From positions 1 to 9,720 of the forward strand of contig JACQUR010000509.1 in assembly GCA_016210245.1 (NCBI GenBank): a stretch of 9,720 nt of DNA, in the 5' to 3' direction. A model generated the notes under the pieces. The model did not search any database. It had not been told where the DNA came from and was given only the letters and a program-made list of their open reading frames with translations. Both the position numbers and the translations under genes were made by a program. This document shows, one piece after another, positions 1-4,416 of the stretch. This DNA comes from Chloroflexota bacterium. GTDB taxonomy: Bacteria; Chloroflexota; UBA6077; JACQUR01. How positions within the stretch are numbered: the stretch's first letter is position 1; each line of letters opens with the position of its first letter.

Positions 1-264
1 ATGTCGGTGAGCGCCTTCTGCCTGGGCGCGATCCAGTTCGTCTTCCTCGGCAACTTCATCTGGAGCCTGTTTAAGGGCCCCCGGGCGGAGCGGAACCCGT
101 GGCACGCGAACACGCTGGATTGGAGCGCGCCCTCGCCCCCGCCGCACGGGAACTGGGGGGATACGCTCCCCAGCGTGTACCGGGGCCCCTACGAGTACAG
201 CTCGCCCGAGGTTCCCGAGGACTACCTGCCGCAGGACCGCCGCCTGGCCGGCGCCAAGGCCTAG
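1..264 (+). CDS. coxA: Cytochrome c oxidase subunit I, C-terminal end (partial)
   Basis: This is the last 87 codons of a heme-copper oxidase subunit I, the membrane subunit that reduces oxygen and pumps protons; the 5' part lies outside the window. The reading frame is open from base 1, so the ATG at position 1 is an internal methionine. Residues about 1-25 form the end of the final transmembrane helix (FCLGAIQFVFLGNFIWSLF). They are followed by the typical aa3-type tail: NPWHANTLDW, the proline run SPPPHGNW, and YRGPYEYSSPE. The stop is TAG at 262-264. The catalytic histidines are in the missing portion, so they cannot be checked. The gene converges on tsaE, and a heptamer array begins about 10 nt after its stop. 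An A-family (aa3/caa3) oxidase is the best reading; the C-terminal motif makes another oxidase class unlikely. Confidence 0.9.
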   Translation: MSVSAFCLGAIQFVFLGNFIWSLFKGPRAERNPWHANTLDWSAPSPPPHGNWGDTLPSVYRGPYEYSSPEVPEDYLPQDRRLAGAKA

Positions 265-273
265 CGGCGTCAG

Positions 274-336
274 GACTCGGGCATGAGGACCGAGGCATGA
301 GTCACTCAGCACTCAGCACTCAGCACTCAGCACTCC
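274..336. repeat. Heptamer array, unit GCACTCA, overlapping the tsaE stop
   Basis: Nine consecutive 7-nt units are seen. Those at 302-336 are nearly perfect copies of GCACTCA. Those at 274-301 (GACTCGG, GCATGAG, GACCGAG, GCATGAG) are diverged and look like a decayed inverted arm. The array lies between the convergent coxA and tsaE genes. It supplies the last codons of tsaE (S-A-E-C) and its TGA stop at 322-320. Confidence 0.8.
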
Positions 337-787
337 CCTCCTCCGCGGCTCGCGCCAGCCGCTCCTCGGGGGTGCTGAGGCGCACCTCCCGCCGCTCGTC
401 GCCGGCCGGGGCCAACTGGATGCGCGTCGCCTCGCGGCGCAGGTCCTCCGGCAGGCGCTCCGCCCACTCGACCACGGTCACGCCCTGGTCGGCCATGTAC
501 TCGTCCAGCGCCTCCAGCAGTGCCGGCTCGAGCTGCTCCACTCGGTACAGGTCCACGTGGTAGAGGGGCAGGCGGCCGCGGTGCTGGGTGGCGATGACGA
601 AGGAGGGGCTCGCCACGGGCCCCTGCACGCCCAGCCCCTCGGCCAGGCCCTGGACCAGCACCGTCTTGCCCGCCCCAAAAGGCCCCTCGAGCAAGAACAC
701 GTCGCCCGCCTCGGCCGCCGCCCCCAGCCGCCGGCCCAGTCGGCGTGTCTCTTCCGGGGAGGCAGTCACCAGCCGCACCTGGTTCAT
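320..787 (-). CDS. tsaE: tRNA threonylcarbamoyladenosine biosynthesis ATPase TsaE
   Basis: TsaE is the cytoplasmic P-loop ATPase that works with TsaB and TsaD to make N6-threonylcarbamoyladenosine at position 37 of ANN-decoding tRNAs. The 155-aa product has the family size. It carries a Walker A motif GPFGAGKT (residues 35-42), the SPSFVI segment (60-65), HVDLYR (77-82) and VVEWAERLP (105-113). The ATG at 787 was chosen because homology begins there; the frame stays open upstream only through repeat sequence. No Shine-Dalgarno is visible: the AT-rich heptamer array runs directly into the start codon, and the A and T of ATG are array bases. The C-terminus (SAEC) and the stop codon come from a second array. 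It is downstream of thiL on the same strand, a common bacterial pairing. Translation is probably coupled to thiL. Confidence 0.93.
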   Translation of the reverse strand: MNQVRLVTASPEETRRLGRRLGAAAEAGDVFLLEGPFGAGKTVLVQGLAEGLGVQGPVASPSFVIATQHRGRLPLYHVDLYRVEQLEPALLEALDEYMADQGVTVVEWAERLPEDLRREATRIQLAPAGDERREVRLSTPEERLARAAEEGSAEC

Positions 788-868
788 TTTGGATTTTGGA
801 TTTTGGATTTTGGATTGAGGACCTCGGGGATCTTGGAATCCAAAATCCAAAATCCAAAATCCAAAATC
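785..868. repeat. Inverted heptamer array (GATTTTG) filling the thiL-tsaE junction
   Basis: On the minus strand, four GATTTTG units are followed by a 20-nt spacer (817-836) and then by the complementary units. The arms 786-816 and 837-867 are perfect 31-bp complements. The element occupies the whole thiL-tsaE gap. Its first bases complete the thiL TGA stop (869-867), and its last bases form the tsaE ATG (787-785). It is strikingly AT-rich compared with both neighbours. Confidence 0.92.
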
Positions 869-1916
869 ACGAAAAGTGTTCCCACGACCAGCCCGACGGC
901 TCCACCTCCGCGCCGGAGGCGTCCAGTACCCGCACCCGCCGCCCATGCACCGGCGGCCCGTCCAGTTCGCCCACCACGGCCAGGCGGGTGCCGGTCGCGC
1001 GCTCGAGCCCGCGCTGAACGGCTTCCACCTGGTCCGGCGCGATGGCGCAGAGCAGCTCGTAGTCCTCGCCGCCGATCAGGGCGATCTGGCGGCACTCGTT
1101 CGGAAACACCTCCTGCAAAGCGGGATGAACGGGCAGCGCCTCCAGGTACAAGCGCGCGCCCAGGCCGCTGGCCTCACAGAGGCGCGTGGTATCACCCAGC
1201 AGGCCATCGCTGACATCCATGCCACAGGTCACGCCCCGCTCGGCCAGCGCCAGCCCTTCCTGGACGCGCGGCTGTGGGCGGCGATGAGTGGCCACCAGGG
1301 TGCGCTCGGCGGCGCTGCGCGGCTCCTTCCGCCGCTGCTCCTTCAACTGGCGCAGGACGCGCAGCCCGCCGGCCGAGTTGCCCAGCCAGCCGGTCACCGC
1401 GAGCCGGTAGCCGGGCACGCCGGTCGAGCGCCTGAGCAGCGGCTCACTGCCCTCGCCCACCACCGTCACGCTGATGAAGGTGGTGGCCGAGCGCACGATG
1501 TCGCCGCCGACCACCGCCAGCCCGTAAGCCTGGCAGTGCTCCTGCACGCCGCGGTAGAGCTCCTCGATGTCGGCGGCCGGCTGGCTCCGGCCCAGGCCCA
1601 GGGTCACCAGGGCGTAGCGGGGGCTGCCACCCATGGCCGCGATGTCGCTCACGTTCACGGCCAGCGCCTTCCAGCCAAGGTCGCGCCAACCGGTGGTGGC
1701 CAGGTCGAAGTGGACCTGGTCGACCAGCGTGTCGGTGGTGGCCAGTTGGAGCAGATCGGGAGTGGTGCGCCAGGCGGCGGCGTCGTCGCCGATCCCCAGA
1801 TCCAGGCCGACGGGTTGGGGAGCAGAGCGCGGGGCCGGCCTGGTCTCCACCAGCCGAGCCAGGCGCTCGATGAGCCCGAACTCGCCCACCTCGGAGACAC
1901 TCATCTCTTCATCCAT
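867..1916 (-). CDS. thiL: Thiamine-monophosphate kinase ThiL
   Basis: ThiL phosphorylates thiamine monophosphate to thiamine pyrophosphate with ATP, the last step of thiamine cofactor synthesis in the cytoplasm. The 349-aa product matches the AIRS/PurM-like fold. Its metal/ATP-binding segments are GIGDDAA (residues 41-47), AVNVSDIAAMGG (86-97), VGGD (136-139), MDVSDGL (233-239) and GGEDYEL (282-288). The usual N-terminal signature GEFGLIERL is at 11-19. Two starts are possible: ATG at 1916, or ATG at 1904 (MSVSEVGEFG), which fits the family's usual N-terminus better. Neither has a convincing ribosome binding site. The first bases of the downstream heptamer array complete its stop codon. It is transcribed towards tsaE and divergently from hsp20. 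Confidence 0.95.
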   Translation of the reverse strand: MDEEMSVSEVGEFGLIERLARLVETRPAPRSAPQPVGLDLGIGDDAAAWRTTPDLLQLATTDTLVDQVHFDLATTGWRDLGWKALAVNVSDIAAMGGSPRYALVTLGLGRSQPAADIEELYRGVQEHCQAYGLAVVGGDIVRSATTFISVTVVGEGSEPLLRRSTGVPGYRLAVTGWLGNSAGGLRVLRQLKEQRRKEPRSAAERTLVATHRRPQPRVQEGLALAERGVTCGMDVSDGLLGDTTRLCEASGLGARLYLEALPVHPALQEVFPNECRQIALIGGEDYELLCAIAPDQVEAVQRGLERATGTRLAVVGELDGPPVHGRRVRVLDASGAEVEPSGWSWEHFS

Positions 1917-2034
1917 GCGCTGCCGGGGTACGGCTACATTCTAGCCCAGGCCTCCGGGTGGGGGCTAGGGGCCCGGGCTGTGCGTGAATGGGCACACAGC
2001 ATGCATCTCCCTCCATGTGCTGCTGGCAGGGCGC

Positions 2035-2062
2035 ATGCCGCTGGCCGGTCGGCTAGCGGCAT
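2035..2062 (+). promoter_or_regulatory. Hairpin 1 upstream of hsp20
   Basis: The arms ATGCCGCTGGCCG and CGGCTAGCGGCAT pair over 13 positions with one G-T mismatch and an almost absent loop, so the innermost pairs would open. It could be a protein operator, or an RNA stem if transcription starts upstream. No T-run follows, so it is not a classic terminator. Confidence 0.5.
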
Positions 2063-2085
2063 ATGGTTTGCATCCCGCCAACACA

Positions 2086-2105
2086 CGTGTGGCAACGGCC
2101 ACACG
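2086..2105 (+). promoter_or_regulatory. Hairpin 2 in the probable hsp20 leader
   Basis: CGTGTGGC and GCCACACG form a perfect 8-bp stem around a 4-nt loop (AACG). It ends 22 nt before the hsp20 ribosome binding site. The left arm overlaps a separate palindrome, CACACGTGTG (2082-2091). Small heat-shock genes often have leader structures that respond to temperature, but this stem does not cover the ribosome binding site, so that role is only a guess. Confidence 0.5.
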
Positions 2106-2127
2106 GCACATCACCTGCGTTCAGCCT

Positions 2128-2134
2128 AAGGAGG
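2128..2134 (+). promoter_or_regulatory. Ribosome binding site fixing the hsp20 start
   Basis: AAGGAGG lies 6 nt before the ATG at 2141. It selects this start over the in-frame ATG at 2063, whose extra codons have no Hsp20 character. Confidence 0.85.
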
Positions 2135-2140
2135 AATCAG

Positions 2141-2587
2141 ATGGCTATCGAGCGCTGGAGTCCGTTCCGGGAGATGACCTCGCTGCGCGAGGCCATGGAC
2201 CGGCTGTTCGAGGATGCCTTCATCACCCCGCGCCGCATGATGGAGCGCGAAGGCTGGGTGGGCATGGACCTCTACGAGCACGGTGACACCTACACGATGG
2301 AGGTGCCGCTGCCCGGCGTGCGCCCGGAGGACGTGGAGATCTCGGTGACGGGCAACACGATCACCCTCAGCGGCGAGATCCCGTGCCCAACGACCCAGGA
2401 GGGTGGGCCCACCTACCTGCTCCACGAGCGCCCCTGCGGCAAGTTCCGCCGCACGGTGACCTTGCCCAACGAGGTCGACTCAGGTACCGCCCAGGCAACC
2501 TTCGAGCACGGTCTGCTTCGCCTGACCCTGCCCAAGGCCGCGGCCGCGCGCGCCAGGCGCATCCAGGTCAAGGCGACCAAGGCCTAG
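2141..2587 (+). CDS. Hsp20/alpha-crystallin family small heat-shock protein
   Basis: This is an ATP-independent holdase chaperone that binds unfolding proteins and forms oligomers in the cytoplasm. The 148-aa product has the family length. It has an N-terminal arm with the usual MAIERWSPFREMTSLREAMDR pattern (1-21), and an alpha-crystallin domain at about 41-131 with VPLPGVRPEDVEISV and FEHGLLRLTLPK, the latter corresponding to the A-x-x-x-G-x-L signature. A C-terminal I-x-V motif (IQV, 141-143) is of the type used for oligomer contacts. It is the first gene of the rightward stress-type group and is followed by a GTCGACA-type inverted array and a 21-bp inverted repeat before the CBS gene. Heat or stress control is likely but no known operator is visible. 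Confidence 0.95.
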   Translation: MAIERWSPFREMTSLREAMDRLFEDAFITPRRMMEREGWVGMDLYEHGDTYTMEVPLPGVRPEDVEISVTGNTITLSGEIPCPTTQEGGPTYLLHERPCGKFRRTVTLPNEVDSGTAQATFEHGLLRLTLPKAAAARARRIQVKATKA

Positions 2588-2592
2588 ACCAA

Positions 2593-2656
2593 GTCGACAG
2601 TTGACAGTCGACAGTTCACAGTCCGCGCGTGCTCTGCCGACTGTCAACTGTCAACT
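2593..2656. repeat. Inverted heptamer array, unit GTYGACA, after hsp20
   Basis: Four 7-nt units (GTCGACA, GTTGACA, GTCGACA, GTTCACA) fill 2593-2620, and opposite-sense units (GCCGACT, GTCAACT, GTCAACT) fill 2636-2656. The best stem pairs 2599-2614 with 2641-2656 at 15 of 16 positions, the exception being a G-T type change. It begins five bases after the hsp20 stop. The same family follows the CBS gene, and both start ACCARGTCGACAGT. Confidence 0.88.
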
Positions 2657-2657
2657 C

Positions 2658-2713
2658 GGGAGGGGGACCTGGCGGCACGGACAACCCTGCCGGTGCCGCC
2701 AGGTCCCCCTCCC
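2658..2713. repeat. 21-bp perfect inverted repeat between hsp20 and the CBS gene
   Basis: The arms 2658-2678 and 2693-2713 are perfect complements around a 14-nt loop. The sequence is very GC-rich (core GGACCTGGCGGCAC). It has no T-run, so intrinsic termination is doubtful, but the stem could stall polymerase or protect an mRNA end. The remainder of the gap, 2714-2798, holds another weak C5...G5 pairing and nothing else recognisable. Confidence 0.85.
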
Positions 2714-2811
2714 CCGGTGGCTGCGCCAGGGGGTATGGATGTTGCAGCGCCGGGCTGCGAGGCGGAGGCTCGCCCCACCGCCTGACCAGGCAAGCGACAA
2801 GGAGCAGAGCT

Positions 2812-3264
2812 ATGAAGGTGCGTGACGTGATGACCCAGCACGTCCGCTGCGCGAAGCCCTCGGAGAGCGTAGCCGAGGTGGCGGGCGAGATGAAGCGACT
2901 CAACGTGGGAGTGATGCCTATCTGCGAGGGCGACAAACTGGTGGGCATCGTCACCGACCGGGATATCGCCATCGAGTGTGTAGCTGCCGGGCTGGATCCC
3001 AGGGCCTGCCAGGTACGCGAGTTCATGACCTTCCATCCCATCACCATCAGCGCCGACGACGACCTGGGCCAGGCCTTCCGGCTGATGATGCGCGAGCAGG
3101 TCCACCGCCTGCCGGCAGTGGACCCTGGGGGCAAGCTGATCGGCATCCTGTCGCTCGGGGACTGCGCGGTCAACTGCCCGGATGACCACTCGGTAGCGGA
3201 ACTGGTGCGTCGCGTCTCGGTCCCGGTCCGGTCCACCCAGCCCGTGGCGGCAGCCGCAGTCTAA
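2812..3264 (+). CDS. Two-CBS-domain protein, Hrp1-like
   Basis: This 150-aa soluble protein is a tandem CBS pair, a module that usually binds adenine nucleotides or related ligands and acts as a sensor. CBS1 spans about residues 4-58 (DVMTQHVRCAKPSESV ... MPICEGDKLVGIVTDRDI). CBS2 spans about 70-122 (FMTFHPITISADDDL ... HRLPAVDPGGKLIGILSLGD). The layout, including AAGLDP (58-63) between the domains and the short helical tail, resembles Mycobacterium Hrp1 (Rv2626c), whose exact ligand role is unsettled. The ATG at 2812 is supported by AAGGAG at 2799-2804; the open frame further upstream reads through repeats. It lies between hsp20 and the hibernation factor, and inverted arrays flank it on both sides. 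No enzyme domain is fused to it. Confidence 0.93.
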   Translation: MKVRDVMTQHVRCAKPSESVAEVAGEMKRLNVGVMPICEGDKLVGIVTDRDIAIECVAAGLDPRACQVREFMTFHPITISADDDLGQAFRLMMREQVHRLPAVDPGGKLIGILSLGDCAVNCPDDHSVAELVRRVSVPVRSTQPVAAAAV

Positions 3265-3269
3265 ACCAG

Positions 3270-3339
3270 GTCGACAGTCGACAGTCCACAGTCGACAGGG
3301 CACCAGCAGACTGTGAACTGTGGACTGTCGACTGTCGAC
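3270..3339. repeat. Inverted heptamer array, unit GTCGACA, after the CBS gene
   Basis: The arms 3270-3298 and 3311-3339 pair at 27 of 29 positions around a 12-nt loop. Both are built of 7-nt units (GTCGACA, GTCCACA and complements). It starts five bases after the TAA stop. It is the same family as the array at 2593-2656. Confidence 0.9.
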
Positions 3340-3344
3340 TCAGT

Positions 3345-3351
3345 AGGAGGT
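3345..3351 (+). promoter_or_regulatory. Orphaned strong Shine-Dalgarno (AGGAGGT)
   Basis: A near-ideal ribosome binding site is followed by no ATG, GTG or TTG at a usable distance. The next start is the hpf ATG at 3439, 87 nt away, and the intervening sequence is a diverged period-7 element. It looks like a site separated from its gene by an insertion. Confidence 0.5.
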
Positions 3352-3432
3352 CAAGGGTCAAAGGGCAAGAGGCAGGAGAACAGGCTGGCGGGCCTGGGTT
3401 TCCTTTGCCTGTGGCGCTTGCTTTTTGACTGA
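3349..3432. repeat. Diverged period-7 inverted element before hpf
   Basis: The left side reads GGTCAAG, GGTCAAA, GGGCAAG, AGGCAGG in 7-nt steps. The right side is the rough complement (TTGCCTG ... TGCTTTT, TGACTGA). Positions 3356-3369 pair with 3417-3430 if G-T pairs are allowed. It is much more decayed than the other arrays, so the call is less certain. Confidence 0.55.
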
Positions 3433-3438
3433 GAACGC

Positions 3439-3873
3439 ATGTTGATCATCATCAAGGGCAAGAACCTGGAAGTCACCCCCAGCATGCGCAGCCTGGCCGA
3501 GCGCAAGGTGGCCAAGCTGGCGCGCTACGTACCCGAGATCGACCTGGTCGAGGTGGAGTTCAGCCTGGAGCACACCAGGAGCGTGGTCGACCGCGAGATC
3601 GTCCAGGTGACCCTGGAGCTGGGCGGGAGCGTGCTGCGGGCCGAGGCGCGGGCTGCCGAGGTACGGGTGGCGCTCGACGCAGTGGTGGACAAGCTCCAGA
3701 ACCAGCTCAACGACTACCACGAGCGCCAGCGGACTCGCACGCGCGGGCGCACCCCGCAGGAGCGGGTGGTGGTGGCTGAGGCCGGCCCGACCAGCGGCGA
3801 GTACGGCGCCGTCACCCCGCCCTCGCCGGAGGAGCCGGCCCCTCACCAGCGGCGCAGGCCCGGAGCGGGGTGA
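3439..3873 (+). CDS. hpf: Ribosome hibernation-promoting factor, HPF/RaiA (YfiA) family, short form
   Basis: The protein binds the 30S decoding region and inactivates ribosomes under stress. Residues 1-95 form the beta-alpha-beta-beta-beta-alpha domain: start IIIKGKNLEVTPSMRSLAERKVAKLARY, then VEVEFSLEHTR, VQVTLELGGSVLRAEA, and the helix VRVALDAVVDKLQNQLNDYHER. The remaining 50 residues are an Arg-rich then Pro/Glu-rich tail (RQRTRTRGRT; PPSPEEPAPHQRRRPGAG). The conserved C-terminal dimerisation domain of long HPFs is absent, and I found no trace of it downstream. The ATG at 3439 fits the family start, but the sequence just before it (GAGAACGC) is a poor ribosome binding site, whereas AGGAGGT sits 87 nt upstream. 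The TGA stop lies inside a 43-bp direct repeat. Its place in a stress-type gene group fits the role. Confidence 0.92.
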   Translation: MLIIIKGKNLEVTPSMRSLAERKVAKLARYVPEIDLVEVEFSLEHTRSVVDREIVQVTLELGGSVLRAEARAAEVRVALDAVVDKLQNQLNDYHERQRTRTRGRTPQERVVVAEAGPTSGEYGAVTPPSPEEPAPHQRRRPGAG

Positions 3874-3985
3874 GGCAGCCGTCAGCCACCAGTTCGCCGG
3901 GGCTGGGGCTGCCGGCGCGGTGGTCGGCGGCCTGCTGCTGGAGGGTGAGGCAGCCGTCAGCCATCAGTTCGCCGGGGTTGGGGCT
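3868..3985. repeat. 43-bp direct repeat (period 75) starting at the hpf stop
   Basis: Copies 3868-3910 and 3943-3985 agree at 41 of 43 positions; both differences are C to T. The first copy contains the hpf TGA stop. A 14-nt core, GGCAGCCGTCAGCC (3874-3887 and 3949-3962), recurs inverted with one mismatch at 4105-4118, just before the ribosome binding site of the 66-aa gene. The gap is therefore bounded by inverted copies. Confidence 0.88.
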
Positions 3986-3988
3986 ACT

Positions 3989-4070
3989 GCCCTGAAGGGC
4001 GGGCCTAACGTCCAAGGGGCTGCCGCCCTGAAGGGCGGGCCTAACGTCCAAGTCCGCCCTTCAGGGCGGC
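3989..4070. repeat. 28-bp direct repeat pair plus 17-bp inverted repeat
   Basis: Copies 3989-4016 and 4025-4052 (GCCCTGAAGGGCGGGCCTAA...) are identical and spaced 36 nt apart. The segment 4022-4038 is perfectly complementary to 4054-4070. The core CCGCCCTGAAGGGCGG is itself palindromic apart from two central bases. Several alternative stems are possible. It could end hpf transcription or be a decayed dispersed repeat; there is no T-run. The stretch 4071-4124 holds nothing further except the 14-nt sequence CGGCAACTTCCCCA (4067-4080), which recurs at 4157-4170 inside the next gene. Confidence 0.85.
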
Positions 4071-4127
4071 AACTTCCCCAATCAGCCGTCCGGCAGGGAA
4101 GTGAGGCTGACGACTGCCGACTAGCAG

Positions 4128-4133
4128 GGAGGT
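4128..4133 (+). promoter_or_regulatory. Ribosome binding site of the 66-aa gene
   Basis: GGAGGT, within AGGGAGGTGG, lies 5 nt before the ATG at 4139. It is the main evidence that this small frame is translated and that 4139 rather than 4145 is the start. Confidence 0.75.
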
Positions 4134-4138
4134 GGCGC

Positions 4139-4339
4139 ATGAGCATGCAGGATCAACGGCAACTTCCCCAGGAGCCTGGCCAGGCGCGCCTGAAGAAGCC
4201 GCTCAACCCGAGCGTCCTGGGCACGGCCAAGCAGGCCCACCGCACCGAGAAGGGCGGACGGGTCGGCATGGGCCGGCGCTCCGAGGGCCGGGGCCACCCG
4301 CCCGGCGGCGGCCGCGGCGGCAAGGCGAGCCGGGGCTAG
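4139..4339 (+). CDS. Unrecognised 66-aa basic, glycine-rich protein
   Basis: I do not recognise this product. It has 9 Arg and 5 Lys against 4 acidic residues, giving a net charge of about +10. It lacks membrane segments, a signal peptide and cysteines. The first 30 residues are Gln/Pro-rich (QDQRQLPQEPGQ), the middle is lysine/arginine-rich (RLKKPLNPSVLGTAKQ), and the last 28 are Gly/Arg-rich (GRVGMGRRSEGRGHPPGGGRGG). Such composition suggests a disordered nucleic-acid or ribosome binder, but that is only inference. Support for a real gene comes from the strong ribosome binding site, same-strand position between hpf and the dehydrogenase, and the 31-bp inverted repeat that begins immediately after its TAG. 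A short direct repeat in its 5' end shows that repeat sequence has entered the region. Confidence 0.6.
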   Translation: MSMQDQRQLPQEPGQARLKKPLNPSVLGTAKQAHRTEKGGRVGMGRRSEGRGHPPGGGRGGKASRG

Positions 4340-4403
4340 GGGTTGGAGGTGGGAGGTTGATGGTTGGAGCTCGCTCCAACCGTCAACCTCCCACCTCCAA
4401 CCC
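4340..4403. repeat. 31-bp inverted heptamer repeat, unit GGTTGGA
   Basis: The arms 4340-4370 and 4373-4403 match at 30 of 31 positions with only two bases between them. Units of 7 nt are visible (GGTTGGA, GGTGGGA, GGTTGAT, GGTTGGA). The element begins at the base after the small gene's TAG stop and ends at the base before the dehydrogenase ribosome binding site (GAGGGAGGA, 4404-4412). It fills the gap completely. Confidence 0.92.
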
Positions 4404-4416
4404 GAGGGAGGATAGC

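Larger units (their letters stand above)
1917..2140. promoter_or_regulatory. Divergent thiL / hsp20 intergenic region
   Basis: This 224-nt region lacks heptamer arrays and must hold the start signals for both directions. On the minus strand a TAGAAT hexamer (1943-1938) resembles a -10 box for thiL, but no matching -35 box is seen. On the plus strand I see no clear sigma-70 promoter, CIRCE element or DosR-type palindrome for hsp20. Two hairpins (2035-2062 and 2086-2105) lie upstream of the hsp20 ribosome binding site. Confidence 0.55.

Noticed and set aside
788..946. N-terminal extension of tsaE to the ATG at 946
   Set aside because: The extra codons overlap the end of thiL and are translated heptamer repeats (FGFWILDFGF), and TsaE similarity begins at 787.
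876..2129. 417-codon plus-strand open frame antisense to thiL
   Set aside because: It is a high-GC shadow of thiL with low-complexity His/Gln/Ala content and no recognisable domain, and it runs across the divergent regulatory region.
1917..2140. DosR-type or CIRCE operator upstream of hsp20
   Set aside because: I looked for the GGGAC...GTCCC palindrome and for the TTAGCACTC/GAGTGCTAA pair and found neither.
2658..2713. Classical rho-independent terminator after hsp20
   Set aside because: The 21-bp stem is strong but no T-run follows on either strand, so termination cannot be claimed from sequence.
3989..4052. Two identical 28-bp repeats that might be read as a CRISPR array
   Set aside because: There are only two copies, the spacer is 8 nt, and no cas genes are present; the palindromic core fits a dispersed or terminator-like repeat better.
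3920..4138. N-terminal extension of the 66-aa protein back to 3920
   Set aside because: The added residues are translated direct repeats (ALKGGPNVQ twice) with no start signal, whereas a strong ribosome binding site precedes 4139.
4132..4416. 95-codon extension of the dehydrogenase frame
   Set aside because: It overlaps the small gene and the 31-bp inverted repeat in another frame; GTG 4417 has its own ribosome binding site and matches the family start.
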